DNA of 64,000 nt from Bacteroidota bacterium (GTDB lineage Bacteria > Bacteroidota > Bacteroidia > UBA7662 > CANHCV01), in assembly GCA_947501265.1 (NCBI GenBank), contig CANMVY010000004.1:124001-188000 (forward strand), in the 5' to 3' direction. The translations under genes were made by a program, and so were the position numbers. Positions 54,048-64,000 of the stretch are shown in pieces. Numbering within the stretch: the stretch's first letter is position 1; each line of letters starts with the position of its first letter. The notes under the pieces were generated by a model. The model saw nothing but the letters and a program-made list of their open reading frames with translations. It did not search any database and was not told the origin of the DNA.

Positions 54048-56324
54048 ATGCTAAAAATCGTATTCGGAATCATCGCCCTCCTTTTTGCCTTGGAAGGTTG
54101 GAGTCAGGACTTGCCCATGGGAGGTTGGAGAACGCATTTGCCGTTCGCCCAGGCCCAATGTTTGGAACCGGTAGGAACCAAAATCTTCGTTGGCACCAAA
54201 GGTGGATTATTTTCCTACGATTCCACCGATAACGATTTGGAAATTTTCACCTCGGTTAACGGTTTGAGTGATCAAGATATTCGGTCGATCTCCTACAATA
54301 CCGATCAGCAAACGTTGGTTATTGGTTATGCTTCTGGAAACATCGATTTGCTGAAAAACGGGACTGTAAAAAACATCAATGCCATTGTCAGCAAAAATAT
54401 TCCTGTCAATAAATCCATCAATCACATTTTGCAAAAAGGTAACCGCGCCTATTTGGCCACAGGTTTCGGAATTGTGGAGGTGGATTTGATTTTGGGAGAA
54501 ATAAAAAATACGTATTTGATCGGATCTGGGTCCAAATACGTGGGCTGTTATCAATTAGCCTCTGATGGAACCCGAATTTTAGCGGCCACCGACTCGGGCA
54601 TTTTCAGAGCCAGTTGGGCCGCACCCAACCTTTCCGATTTTCAGTATTGGTCGCTCGATCCACAATGGGGAAAGAAACGGGCAAAGCACTTGGTCCATCA
54701 ACAAGGAATTCTGTTCGCTGCATCCAACGATTCGCTATTCTCCAATGCCGCTGGCGCCTTTGCCCTCATTTACCAAACGCCCAATGAAATTCGAAAAGTT
54801 CGGGCAGATCGAGGTAAACTGCAAGTTTCCATCTTCTACCGAATTTTGGAATTGAATCTTCAAGGTCAACTCCTCTTTCAAACCGGAATCGATCCCCAAG
54901 TTCAAGATGTAAAAGACGGCATCATCGATGCAAATCAACATTGTTGGCTGGCCGATAACGCCGTGGGTTTGGGATATTACCATGAGTATTACATGCTTCG
55001 ATTCCTACCCAACGGCCCCAATTCGGTGGAAACATTCGATTTATTTTCCGAAAGCCAAAACACCTACGGAGTGTCGGGTGGTGTAACCAAGAGTTTCGGC
55101 AATTTATATCTAAAAGGAGGAATTTACCGATTCGATGGGCAGAAATGGAAAAATTTCAATACCACAAACCTTTCGCTTGTTTCCGATACGCGCGATTTCA
55201 CTTCGGTGAAGAAACAACCCAAAACCAACAAATGGTACGTTTCAACTTGGACCCGCGGTTTATTGGAGTTTGATGGAGATTCATTGATTCGGCAATACCA
55301 AGATACTGGAACGGCGTTGGTTCGACAGAAAAATTCCAATTTAGGCAATCCTGGAGGAGATTTCATTCGAATAGGATTCATGGATTTCGACAAATCAGGG
55401 AATTTGTGGATGACCAATTACGAAGTTCCTTCTCCACTTGTGGTAAAACGAACCGATGGAACATGGAACAGTTATCCATTGCCTTCGGGTTTAACCAAAG
55501 CCGTTTATTTTTTAATGGATGATTTCGACCAAAAATGGGTGGTGGTTCCCGGATTGGGGATTGCGGTTTTCAATGCCACCACCACTCAATCTAAACTGCT
55601 CACATCGGCAGCCGGAATCGGCAACATTCACAACGCCACCATTCAATGCATCACCAAAGATTTGGACGGTGTGGTTTGGATCGGAACGCCTGAAGGGCCA
55701 ACCGCTTTTTACAATCCGGGAGGAGTCTTTTCCAATAATGAAGTGAATGCCCAGCGCGTAAAAATTGCAAAAAACCAATTTGACAACTTTGTCGATTATT
55801 TATTGGAAGATCAAAGCATCAACGACATTGGCATCGATGGGGCGAACAGGAAATGGTTTGCCACCAACAACGGAGTTTGGTTGATGAGCTCCGATTGCCA
55901 AACCCAAATTCATCATTTCACCAAAGAAAATAGTCCGCTATTATCCAACAACGTTTTAACTGTTTCTATCGATGGAAAAACCGGGGAAGTATTTTTCGGA
56001 ACGGAAACAGGGTTATGCTCTTTTCGGGGCGATGCCACGGTGGGCGCAACATCAGGAAGTAGTTCAGTGAAAGTTTTTCCCAATCCTGCACGACCAGAAT
56101 TAGATGGTCCCATCAGCGTTCAAGGATTGGTTGCGAACGCATGGATTAAATTTGTTGATGCCGCCGGAAATTTGGTGTATCAAACCAAAGCCAACGGCGG
56201 TACGGTAACCTGGAACGGAAATGATTTGCAAGGAAATCGGGTAGCAACCGGAACCTACTTCATTCTTGCCTCCGATGATTTCGGTAGCGAACGTCAGGTA
56301 GGAAAAGTGTATTTGGTGCGTTAA
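54048..56324 (+). CDS. porZ: Type IX secretion system anionic-LPS/sortase component PorZ-like beta-propeller protein
   Basis: WRTHLPFAQAQCLEPVGTKIFVGTKGGLFSYD...VNGLSDQDIRSISYNTDQQTLVIGYASGNIDLL PorZ-like; C-terminal FlgD-like/T9SS sorting region [24 protein letters not shown]. Confidence 0.82.
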   Translation: MLKIVFGIIALLFALEGWSQDLPMGGWRTHLPFAQAQCLEPVGTKIFVGTKGGLFSYDSTDNDLEIFTSVNGLSDQDIRSISYNTDQQTLVIGYASGNIDLLKNGTVKNINAIVSKNIPVNKSINHILQKGNRAYLATGFGIVEVDLILGEIKNTYLIGSGSKYVGCYQLASDGTRILAATDSGIFRASWAAPNLSDFQYWSLDPQWGKKRAKHLVHQQGILFAASNDSLFSNAAGAFALIYQTPNEIRKVRADRGKLQVSIFYRILELNLQGQLLFQTGIDPQVQDVKDGIIDANQHCWLADNAVGLGYYHEYYMLRFLPNGPNSVETFDLFSESQNTYGVSGGVTKSFGNLYLKGGIYRFDGQKWKNFNTTNLSLVSDTRDFTSVKKQPKTNKWYVSTWTRGLLEFDGDSLIRQYQDTGTALVRQKNSNLGNPGGDFIRIGFMDFDKSGNLWMTNYEVPSPLVVKRTDGTWNSYPLPSGLTKAVYFLMDDFDQKWVVVPGLGIAVFNATTTQSKLLTSAAGIGNIHNATIQCITKDLDGVVWIGTPEGPTAFYNPGGVFSNNEVNAQRVKIAKNQFDNFVDYLLEDQSINDIGIDGANRKWFATNNGVWLMSSDCQTQIHHFTKENSPLLSNNVLTVSIDGKTGEVFFGTETGLCSFRGDATVGATSGSSSVKVFPNPARPELDGPISVQGLVANAWIKFVDAAGNLVYQTKANGGTVTWNGNDLQGNRVATGTYFILASDDFGSERQVGKVYLVR

Positions 56325-56809
56325 AAACGTCGTTCGTACCGTTCAAAGGTATAATCGAAGGCATGCCGCTCATCCTTGGTTTGAAATTCAGAAGAAACTA
56401 AATTCCACTCATCTTCGGAAATGGACGGAAAAAATGCATCGGCCTCAAACGTGGCGTGAACTTTGGTGCATTCGATGGCCGAACAAAAGGGAAGAAAGGT
56501 GCGGTAAATTTCGCCTCCACCGATGAGGAAGATTTTTTCAGATTGCGCAATATCGAAAGCTTGTTCCAATGAAGAAACCACGGTTGCGCCTTCAATATGA
56601 ATCTCTTGCCGACTCAGAATCAAATTCAAACGGTTGGGCAAAACCCGGCCGATGCTCTCAAAGGTTTTACGTCCCATTAAAATTGGGAAACCTGACGTAA
56701 TAGCTTTGAAATGCTTTAGGTCGTTGGGCAGATGCCACAACAACTGATTGTCTTTTCCAATGGCTCCGTTTTCATCGATGGCCACAACGGCAATAAGTTC
56801 AGTCATCAT
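56321..56809 (-). CDS. folA: Dihydrofolate reductase
   Basis: [32 protein letters not shown]. Confidence 0.96.
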   Translation of the reverse strand: MMTELIAVVAIDENGAIGKDNQLLWHLPNDLKHFKAITSGFPILMGRKTFESIGRVLPNRLNLILSRQEIHIEGATVVSSLEQAFDIAQSEKIFLIGGGEIYRTFLPFCSAIECTKVHATFEADAFFPSISEDEWNLVSSEFQTKDERHAFDYTFERYERRF

Positions 56810-57600
56810 ACTGCAACAGGAGCTTTAATGCCTGGATGGGGATCATAACCTACAATTTCAAAATCATCGAAAACAAAATCGAAAAGATCGGTCACTGCCG
56901 GATTGATTTTAAGTTGCGGTAGGGGGCGAAATTCGCGGGACAACTGCAATTGAACTTGATCCAGGTGATTAAGGTAAATGTGTGCATCGCCCAAGGTGTG
57001 AACGAAATCTCCTACCTGTAAGCCACACACTTGAGCAAGCATGTGCGTGAGTAAAGCATAGGAAGCGATGTTGAATGGAACGCCAAGAAAGATATCTGCA
57101 CTCCGTTGGTAGAGTTGGCAGGAAAGTTTTCCACCGGCAACGTAGAATTGGAAAAAAGCATGACAAGGAGGAAGCGCCATGTTTTCGATTTCCCCTACAT
57201 TCCAAGCCGAAACAATGATTCGTCGAGAATCGGGTTGGTTTTTCAATTGGTGAATCACTTGGGTAATTTGGTCGATGGTAGAGCCGTCGGCTTTGGGCCA
57301 CGACCTCCATTGCGAGCCGTAAACGGGGCCCAAATTACCGTGTTCATCGGCCCATTCGTCCCAAATAGAAACGCCATTTTCCTTCAGATATTGAATGTTT
57401 GTTTCTCCTTTGAGGAACCAAAGTAGTTCATGAAAGATGGATTTGGTATGAAGCTTTTTGGTGGTAAGCATGGGAAAACCATCGTTCAAATTGAAACGCA
57501 TTTGATAACCAAAAACGCTGATGGTTCCGGTACCTGTTCGATCGGTTTTCTTCACTCCATGTTCAAGGACGTGATGAAGTAAGTCGTGGTATTGCTTCAT
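56806..57600 (-). CDS. thyA: Thymidylate synthase
   Basis: [33 protein letters not shown]; start trimmed to MKQYHDLL. Confidence 0.97.
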   Translation of the reverse strand: MKQYHDLLHHVLEHGVKKTDRTGTGTISVFGYQMRFNLNDGFPMLTTKKLHTKSIFHELLWFLKGETNIQYLKENGVSIWDEWADEHGNLGPVYGSQWRSWPKADGSTIDQITQVIHQLKNQPDSRRIIVSAWNVGEIENMALPPCHAFFQFYVAGGKLSCQLYQRSADIFLGVPFNIASYALLTHMLAQVCGLQVGDFVHTLGDAHIYLNHLDQVQLQLSREFRPLPQLKINPAVTDLFDFVFDDFEIVGYDPHPGIKAPVAV

Positions 57601-57612
57601 GGTGTAAAAATA

Positions 57613-57643
57613 AAAAAAGGCAACCCAGTCGGGTTGCCTTTTC
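57613..57643 (-). terminator. Terminator downstream of 57663..62840 CDS
   Basis: aaaaggcaaccc-agtc-gggttgccttttc hairpin with flanking A/T tracts. Confidence 0.8.
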
Positions 57644-57662
57644 AATCTACATTTTATTCAGA

Positions 57663-60600
57663 TTACTTCAAAAGGGTAATGATACCTTTTTGGTTGTAAC
57701 GTTTGAAATCCTGTCCTTTGGCAATCAAGATGTAAGAGAAAATTCCAGATTGACAAGGGTCACCCGTATTCTGCAAACGTCCATTCCATCCTTCGGTAAT
57801 GTCGGTAGATTGGAATACACATTTGCCCCAACGATCGTAAACGCGGAAATCATACGCTTTCAAACCAGCTCCATTCACGAACAAGGTATCGTTCAACAAA
57901 TCTCCGTTAGGAGTAAACGCTGTAGGAATAAGGATTTTTGAAGGGTAGTTGATGCACGTTTCGTTCGAGAAAGAAGAATCAGGTGAAGCATTGTTTTCGA
58001 TGGCTTTCACGCGGTAGCAATATGCTCCATCAATTTCATTGCGAGGAGCATTCACGTCGGTGAACGACAAGGAATTTCCAGGAACGGAACCGATGGTTCT
58101 CCAACCGTTAGGATACTTCACTTCCACATCATAACGGATCACTCCATTTTTCCATGTAGCGTAAGCAGTCCAATCGATTTTCATGTCGTAAGCATCGTAA
58201 TTTGCAATCTTAACCGCTGATGCAGTAGCGAGGATGTTAACAGAAGTATCGGAAGAATTAGAAAGATTTCCGCACTGATCTTCGTAGCGAACCACGTACT
58301 TATAAACTTTAGAAGATGCATCTACATTAACATCAGAGTAGGAAGTGGCTGTTCCACGGTAAATAACTACAGGAGTAGGGTTTGATGGATCGATGCGCTG
58401 AAGGATGTAATTCTTCAGAACTCCAGTTGCTAGAGGTGCAGAAGTCCAACTCATTGAAATTTTGTTGTTGGCTTCAACGGTAACGTAATTGATTTCAATT
58501 GGAGTAACAACAACACTGAAATTCGCTACAATGGAATCATAGTTAGAGATAGAGAAATAACCGAAACGTGGATCTGCATAATTTTTATGCAATGCTTTTA
58601 CATAGTAGTAGAACGTATCAGCGCAAAGGCCAGAGTCAACGTACAAATAATTGGTATTTCCAACCACTGGAGTTACGCGTCCAACTGGGGCATAAGCACC
58701 TGTTGTACCTTTTTTACGGAATACTTCGTAATAATCCAAGGTAGATTGAGCGCCCCAGGCTTCGTAGGCATTGAACGTAACGTTATTGGTTGCATATCCA
58801 CCGGTTGCAACTCCATTAACACCAACTTTGATGGTACTGTGAGTAGTATCGAAAGAAGATGGTTGGTTACATACATCGTTGATGCGCATTTTGTAATTCA
58901 AACTGCTTCCAGCATTCACCACATCAATAACATCGGTATAAGTGGTGGTGGTTGAATTGGTGATAGTAGCGATAGGTGCATTGTTTCTGAAAATTTCGTA
59001 ATTCAAAAATTCGGGAGCAGTGCGAGATCTCCAATTAATTTCAACGTGGTTACGCAAAGAAAGTGGATCTACTGTGATGTACGTTGGTGTGATGGGAGCC
59101 AAAGGCACCGTATCACGAACCGTGATGTAATTGGGTTTTGCAACAGAATCAGTACAACCAAAAGCATTCGTTACCACCAAAGAAATGGTATGTGTAGTAT
59201 TGGTATTTGCTCCAGGAACGGTGAAATTAACCGCACCTGTTGAAGGTCCTGTGGTGTTGTATCCATTTAGTCCGTTTGGAACGGCAGTTGGATCACTCCA
59301 ATACCATCTCCAACCTCTAGCTGAAGAATTACGATAAGAAGAAGCATCATTAAAAATGAAACCATTTGAACCATTTGCCCAACATTTAACCGAATCAACA
59401 GCGTAAAAATTAGCAACAGGTGTATCCAACACTCGTACACGAGCTAGGCGATTGGTGTCAACACAACCCCATGGATTGGTAATTGCAACGAGAACATTAT
59501 AAACACCAGGAGTTGCAATAGATCTTGTACGATTGCGAGAAGGCAAAGGAGCCGTCTGAGTATTCCAGCCTGTACCATCTCCAAAGTTCCATGAATAAAT
59601 GGTATTGTTAGTTCCCGCACCGTAGTTGCCGTTAGGAGCAAAACGAGAGGTATCATTCAAATCAAAGGAAGCTGGGCTACACAACGAATCGGCAACTGCA
59701 AAACCACTTACAATGGGACGTGGATAAACGGTAATGGTATCGGTGTAAGGAACCACACAGTTTTGACCGATGGCCAAAAGATTAATGGTATAAATTACAA
59801 GTGAATCATTCTTTACTGAATAAGGATATTTGTAAACGTGAGAATTGGTTTGTCCAAGGGTATAATTGGAAGAACCGTCGCCCCAACCGAATACATAGCG
59901 ATCAATATTCACAGATCGATCCTGAATAACAACGTTCAAGGAATCACAACCGCGTTTTGAAGATGGTGTAGTTACGGTAAGCGATGGAATTGGACCACCT
60001 ACATTAAGATTAATAGTAGTATCGTCAACACAACCGTATTGAGAAGTTACCGTTATCTTAACAGTTTTAATCCCACCAAACCCGAAAAATCCTAATGAAG
60101 AATCCAAGGGATAAGCATTATTCAAAGTAGTAACCAAAGGATTTCCCAAATTACCGATTGGATCAGTAAACTCCCAATCGTAGCTCACCGCATCAGAATT
60201 ATAAGACAAGAAAGATTTGTATCCAGGACAAGTCATGGAGGTATCAGGTCTAAGTAATGCGGTAATAGAACTTCCTCGAACTACAATTTCAGCAGTGCTG
60301 GTACATCCGCGATCGTTGGTTACAGTTACCACCAAATAATAAGCATTGCTATTTTTGATGCTGAAAATAGGGTTAAAGTCATTCAAATTGCTCACAAATA
60401 CGGGAGAGGTTGGTAATGCAGTATTAACAACTGCACCTTTTCCAGCTGGTGTTGCATTATAAACAGCCCAACGGTAAGTAAATGATGCTCCTTGACTACC
60501 ATTAGCAGAAATGGATGTAATACTTGAATTAGTACAAACAATCAAAGTATCTCCAGAATTTGGAGTTGCTTGAATAGAAGCAACGGTTCCCACCTCGAAG

Positions 60601-62840
60601 GACATGGTTTTAATCTTAATACACTCGCCCTTCGACTTAACGGTAACAGAAATATTGTAAGTGCCGTTGGCCGAAAAGTTGAAGGTATTTGATGGTGTTG
60701 TTGTGGTGATTGGCGAGGATTGAGATCCGGTTGGATCGGTGATGATCCACACGTACTCGTAAGGAGCATTGTAGGCCGGCCAACGTTGAGTAACATCTTC
60801 ATAAACATGGAACGTTTGGTTGAACGCAGCTCCACCGGCACCCAAACAGCCACCTGTTGGATTTGGCACAACATTTCCTCCTACCAATCTACCCCAATCT
60901 ACAAAATAATTCTTCACATAAATGGTTTTCTCAACCGTATCGGTACAACGGCTCAATAGGGGATTAATTCCCATAACCTGACGAATGACAAATGCTCCGC
61001 TTGAATCCGTTAATACAATAGGTTGTAAGTTGGTCCAGTTTGAAGGGCCAGAGGTTCTCAAAATATTGGAAGAGTTACCTGGTCGATATACTTCAATTTT
61101 ATACTGGAAAAGTGGATTTCCTGGATCAGGAATCAAGTGAGTTAGGTTAGCAACTGGAGGAACAACAACTGCAGGAGGAGATTTTAAATCCAACAACTGA
61201 TCGCAAGTGAGGGTATCTCCAAGAGCTTGAGAAATCCATGGTGAGTTTGCAAAAAGGGCGTCTGGAACGGCTCTTTGAACAGAAATTTTTGTAGAAACGT
61301 CTTCACATCCATCGGAAGATACCAAGCGAAGTTGGTAAAATCTTTTTTCACCCAACAGATTGATCGTATCGGTAAGGATGTTTAATGGGGTACCAACAAT
61401 ACTGTCAATAATTGTAATGTTATCGGCAGCATAACGAATCCAACGATTGGTATAGGTACTTCCCGCTGGTCTCCATGACGTTGAATCGATCATTTGGAAA
61501 ATAAAGGGAGAATCGCAACTTACAGGAGGATTAGGGTTTCTGAGTGTAAATCTGGCAAGAGGGCCCTTTGTGCGAATAACATTCTTGAGGGTATCTGCTA
61601 CTGGGCAAGCTCCATTCCATTTTAAGATAACAGAATTTAGTCCAGAGTCCGTTGCAATAATGGTGGAGTACCTGTATTTAGCCAAACCTGTTGTGGGAGA
61701 ACCACCGGGTGCCACCGAGGCTTTGTAGGTAGGACGAATGGCTCCAGTATTTTTAACTAAACCATAGAAATCCCAGCTAAACGTTCCACCGGGTAAATTG
61801 GATGAAGTATTGGTGCTGTTTTGTAGATCAAAAATCTGATTCATACAAACTTGCACTTGAGAAAGTCCGCCGTTGACAGTAAAATTCAATGTTGGAGCAT
61901 TATCAACCTTGAACGAGCCAAAGGGAGCGGCTATGGTAGAAGAACATCCGCGAGCGATCACCAACAATGAAATTTGATACTCTCCAGGAGTTGTAAAAGT
62001 AGGCAATACCAAAGGTGCGGTAGGAGGACTTGTTCTTACGAAAACCTGTGGTGGTGGAGGTGTTGCTCCCATGGTGGTAAGCGTCCAAACAGCTGAATCA
62101 ACCACTACTCCGCTAGGAATAGACAAGTTTGGAGTGAAGGTATAGTTCGCTGGCAAACAAGAATTAAACCCTGAAGAAGATGAGAAATTACCTTGAATAG
62201 GTCGAATAATGGTAATAGGAAAAAGTACGGTAGTGTCTTTCACGCACTGAGTTCTGTCGAAAACAACGGCTTTTACACGGAAAGTATCGGATGAAGTAAA
62301 GGTAAAGCCCATGGAAAATGGCGGAGACGTAGAAACAGTTGAGGTTTGGGCGAAAATTTTATTGCCTGAACGGTTATATACTTCCCAAACTACATTGTTA
62401 ACGTTGTTGGTATCTACCAAGGAGAAAACCTTACGAATGGGGTTACCACACGATGAAAAAATGTTGTTATCTACGGTAAATGAAGGATTTGGGAACGCAC
62501 TAACGGTGATTGACGAATTGAAAGTAGTGAATACACCGGGAGCGGTTTCTACCCTACATACAATGTTTTTCGGCCCTGCAGAACTGTAAATTCCTTGAGC
62601 AATGGGTAAATTGTTACAAACAAAACCATTCCCATCGCCCATGTCCCAACAAATGGAAACCGGATTTGCTGGTGGATTGTTGAGAGTAAAAGAATAGGCT
62701 GCTGTTGGAAGACAGCCAACCAATACAGTACTGCTAATTTGTGCCTTCAAAGCACTAATTCCGGCTAAACCAACTAGAAACGTTAATGTAAAGAATAATC
62801 TACGCATGTGTGTTTTCATGTCCATCTTTTCTGTTTTCAT
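57663..62840 (-). CDS. Giant secreted PKD/FN3-repeat protein with gliding-motility-associated (CHU_C, T9SS type-B) C-terminal sorting domain
   Basis: 1725 aa; signal peptide MRRLFFTLTFLVGLAGISALKAQ; C-term IPTAFTPNGDLLNDTLFVNG...FRVYDRWGKCVFQS...GIFSYILIAKG; real start may be 62807..62840. Confidence 0.92.
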   Translation of the reverse strand: MKTEKMDMKTHMRRLFFTLTFLVGLAGISALKAQISSTVLVGCLPTAAYSFTLNNPPANPVSICWDMGDGNGFVCNNLPIAQGIYSSAGPKNIVCRVETAPGVFTTFNSSITVSAFPNPSFTVDNNIFSSCGNPIRKVFSLVDTNNVNNVVWEVYNRSGNKIFAQTSTVSTSPPFSMGFTFTSSDTFRVKAVVFDRTQCVKDTTVLFPITIIRPIQGNFSSSSGFNSCLPANYTFTPNLSIPSGVVVDSAVWTLTTMGATPPPPQVFVRTSPPTAPLVLPTFTTPGEYQISLLVIARGCSSTIAAPFGSFKVDNAPTLNFTVNGGLSQVQVCMNQIFDLQNSTNTSSNLPGGTFSWDFYGLVKNTGAIRPTYKASVAPGGSPTTGLAKYRYSTIIATDSGLNSVILKWNGACPVADTLKNVIRTKGPLARFTLRNPNPPVSCDSPFIFQMIDSTSWRPAGSTYTNRWIRYAADNITIIDSIVGTPLNILTDTINLLGEKRFYQLRLVSSDGCEDVSTKISVQRAVPDALFANSPWISQALGDTLTCDQLLDLKSPPAVVVPPVANLTHLIPDPGNPLFQYKIEVYRPGNSSNILRTSGPSNWTNLQPIVLTDSSGAFVIRQVMGINPLLSRCTDTVEKTIYVKNYFVDWGRLVGGNVVPNPTGGCLGAGGAAFNQTFHVYEDVTQRWPAYNAPYEYVWIITDPTGSQSSPITTTTPSNTFNFSANGTYNISVTVKSKGECIKIKTMSFEVGTVASIQATPNSGDTLIVCTNSSITSISANGSQGASFTYRWAVYNATPAGKGAVVNTALPTSPVFVSNLNDFNPIFSIKNSNAYYLVVTVTNDRGCTSTAEIVVRGSSITALLRPDTSMTCPGYKSFLSYNSDAVSYDWEFTDPIGNLGNPLVTTLNNAYPLDSSLGFFGFGGIKTVKITVTSQYGCVDDTTINLNVGGPIPSLTVTTPSSKRGCDSLNVVIQDRSVNIDRYVFGWGDGSSNYTLGQTNSHVYKYPYSVKNDSLVIYTINLLAIGQNCVVPYTDTITVYPRPIVSGFAVADSLCSPASFDLNDTSRFAPNGNYGAGTNNTIYSWNFGDGTGWNTQTAPLPSRNRTRSIATPGVYNVLVAITNPWGCVDTNRLARVRVLDTPVANFYAVDSVKCWANGSNGFIFNDASSYRNSSARGWRWYWSDPTAVPNGLNGYNTTGPSTGAVNFTVPGANTNTTHTISLVVTNAFGCTDSVAKPNYITVRDTVPLAPITPTYITVDPLSLRNHVEINWRSRTAPEFLNYEIFRNNAPIATITNSTTTTYTDVIDVVNAGSSLNYKMRINDVCNQPSSFDTTHSTIKVGVNGVATGGYATNNVTFNAYEAWGAQSTLDYYEVFRKKGTTGAYAPVGRVTPVVGNTNYLYVDSGLCADTFYYYVKALHKNYADPRFGYFSISNYDSIVANFSVVVTPIEINYVTVEANNKISMSWTSAPLATGVLKNYILQRIDPSNPTPVVIYRGTATSYSDVNVDASSKVYKYVVRYEDQCGNLSNSSDTSVNILATASAVKIANYDAYDMKIDWTAYATWKNGVIRYDVEVKYPNGWRTIGSVPGNSLSFTDVNAPRNEIDGAYCYRVKAIENNASPDSSFSNETCINYPSKILIPTAFTPNGDLLNDTLFVNGAGLKAYDFRVYDRWGKCVFQSTDITEGWNGRLQNTGDPCQSGIFSYILIAKGQDFKRYNQKGIITLLK

Positions 62841-62845
62841 CTAAT

Positions 62846-63814
62846 TTAAAGGATCGAGGAGGAATTTCCCTTTTGAAGTTCGCGAACGTACTCGGAAACC
62901 CCATCTTCGATAGGGGTAAAAATAAGAGATTTATTTTTGAAAAACGAAATCATATTTGCTCTCGTAAAATATTGGTATTGTTTTTGAAGCACATCAGGCA
63001 TATCTACATAGACCACTTTTTCAGGCAAACCAAGTGCTTCGAAAATAATTGTTGATAACTCGTTGAAAGACCTGGCGCAACCTGTACCTGCATTGTAGAT
63101 GCCTGTTATTCTCCGGTCTAACATGATGTTTATCATCATGATAACCAAATCTTTAACGAAAATAAAATCTCTTTTTTGCTCGCCATCAGGCACATCTTTT
63201 CGGTAGGATTTAAAGAGTTTCAATTCCTGGGTTGAGGCAATTTGTTGATAGGCATGCAAGACCACCGAGGCCATTCTTCCCTTGTGATTTTCTCGATTTC
63301 CGTAAACGTTAAAAAATTTTAAGCCTACCCACTGAACGGGTTTCCTTTTCTGTTCTAGAGCCCAAAGATCAAACCGATGCTTTGACCAACCGTACGGATT
63401 CAACGGTTGAAGTTGATGAATAATAGACAGATCATCGTCAAAACCTAAAGAACCATCGCCATAAGTAGCGGCAGAACTCGCATAACACATGGGCAACCCG
63501 AATCGAACACAATGTTCCCAAACATGTTGAGAATACTCAAAATTCAACCGATTCAATACCTCTTCATCTTGCTCAAGCGTATTGGTTCGAGCACCCAAAT
63601 GAAAAACATATTGAACCTGCCGATGATGCTGCTGTAACCAATCAAAAAAAGCATCTCGATGAACCAATGCTTGGTAAACTAGACCAGACCAGTTGGCCTT
63701 TTTCTCTGGAATCGAAAAATCATCTACCAAAACCAAGTCGCGAAACCCCTTTTCAGCGAGGCCTTCCGCCAAATGGCTCCCAATAAATCCAGCTGCTCCA
63801 GTAATAACAATCAC
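62846..63814 (-). CDS. hldD: ADP-L-glycero-D-manno-heptose 6-epimerase-like NAD-dependent epimerase
   Basis: MIVITGAAGFIGSHLAEGL, DDFS, HLGARTNTLEQD, YASSAATYG, KFFNVYGNRENHKGRMASV. Confidence 0.85.
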   Translation of the reverse strand: MIVITGAAGFIGSHLAEGLAEKGFRDLVLVDDFSIPEKKANWSGLVYQALVHRDAFFDWLQQHHRQVQYVFHLGARTNTLEQDEEVLNRLNFEYSQHVWEHCVRFGLPMCYASSAATYGDGSLGFDDDLSIIHQLQPLNPYGWSKHRFDLWALEQKRKPVQWVGLKFFNVYGNRENHKGRMASVVLHAYQQIASTQELKLFKSYRKDVPDGEQKRDFIFVKDLVIMMINIMLDRRITGIYNAGTGCARSFNELSTIIFEALGLPEKVVYVDMPDVLQKQYQYFTRANMISFFKNKSLIFTPIEDGVSEYVRELQKGNSSSIL

Positions 63815-63830
63815 AATTTTTCCTTTTTAG

Positions 63831-63856
63831 CAAAGATAAACGTGTTTGTATCTTTG
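63831..63856. promoter_or_regulatory. Divergent back-to-back TATCTTTG boxes (minus 63838..63831 for hldD; plus 63849..63856 for queD)
   Basis: Both match TAnnTTTG exactly, 10 bp apart. Confidence 0.55.
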
Positions 63857-63860
63857 CATC

Positions 63861-64000
63861 ATGATTTTTGTGACAAGAAAAATGCATTTCAATGCAGCAC
63901 ATCGGGTTTATCAACCAAATTGGTCCGATGAACAGAATAAAGCCTGCTTTGGAAAATGTGCCAATGCTAATTGGCATGGCCATAATTACGACCTTTTTGT
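63861..64000 (+). CDS. queD: 6-carboxytetrahydropterin synthase/6-pyruvoyltetrahydropterin synthase (N-terminal fragment, runs off window)
   Basis: MIFVTRKMHFNAAHRVYQPNWSDEQNKACFGKCANANWHGHNYDLFV; HxxxH and HGHNY zinc motifs; not in ORF track. Confidence 0.85.
   Translation, partial: MIFVTRKMHFNAAHRVYQPNWSDEQNKACFGKCANANWHGHNYDLF

Overview
Chromosomal segment from a Bacteroidota-type genome. Support for that: TAnnTTTG promoter boxes, a PorZ homologue, T9SS type-B/CHU_C C-terminal sorting domain, and split metH behind a SAM-I riboswitch. Most of it is densely packed housekeeping sequence: queA, secA, apt, aroE, uvrB, rpsF-rpsR-rplI, rluB-like, metH, glyS, metF, gdh, prfC, sbcCD, porZ, folA, thyA, hldD and a 5' fragment of queD. 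Accessory or notable content: (1) an edge-truncated giant secreted repeat protein on the minus strand (<1..7981, at least 2660 codons, absent from the supplied ORF track) with a three-domain super-repeat of about 873 bp and a 441-bp near-identical tandem repeat; (2) a 'mobile mystery protein' A/B (XRE + Fic) pair; (3) a secreted archaemetzincin-type protease with an exact signature motif; (4) a 60-bp x 12 in-frame tandem repeat in an RluB-family gene; (5) a 43-aa single-TM microprotein ORF next to metF; (6) a ~725-bp non-coding region with palindromes, a short degenerate repeat array and a dispersed motif; (7) a recurring TAnnTTTG-N4-6-ATG layout suggesting leaderless transcripts, calibrated by the SAM riboswitch promoter. 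I found no CRISPR array, rRNA, recognisable tRNA, transposase or prophage. I did not find a clearly new multi-gene system. The best novelty candidates are the super-repeat protein, the Fic variant pair, the secreted archaemetzincin and the metF-linked microprotein.
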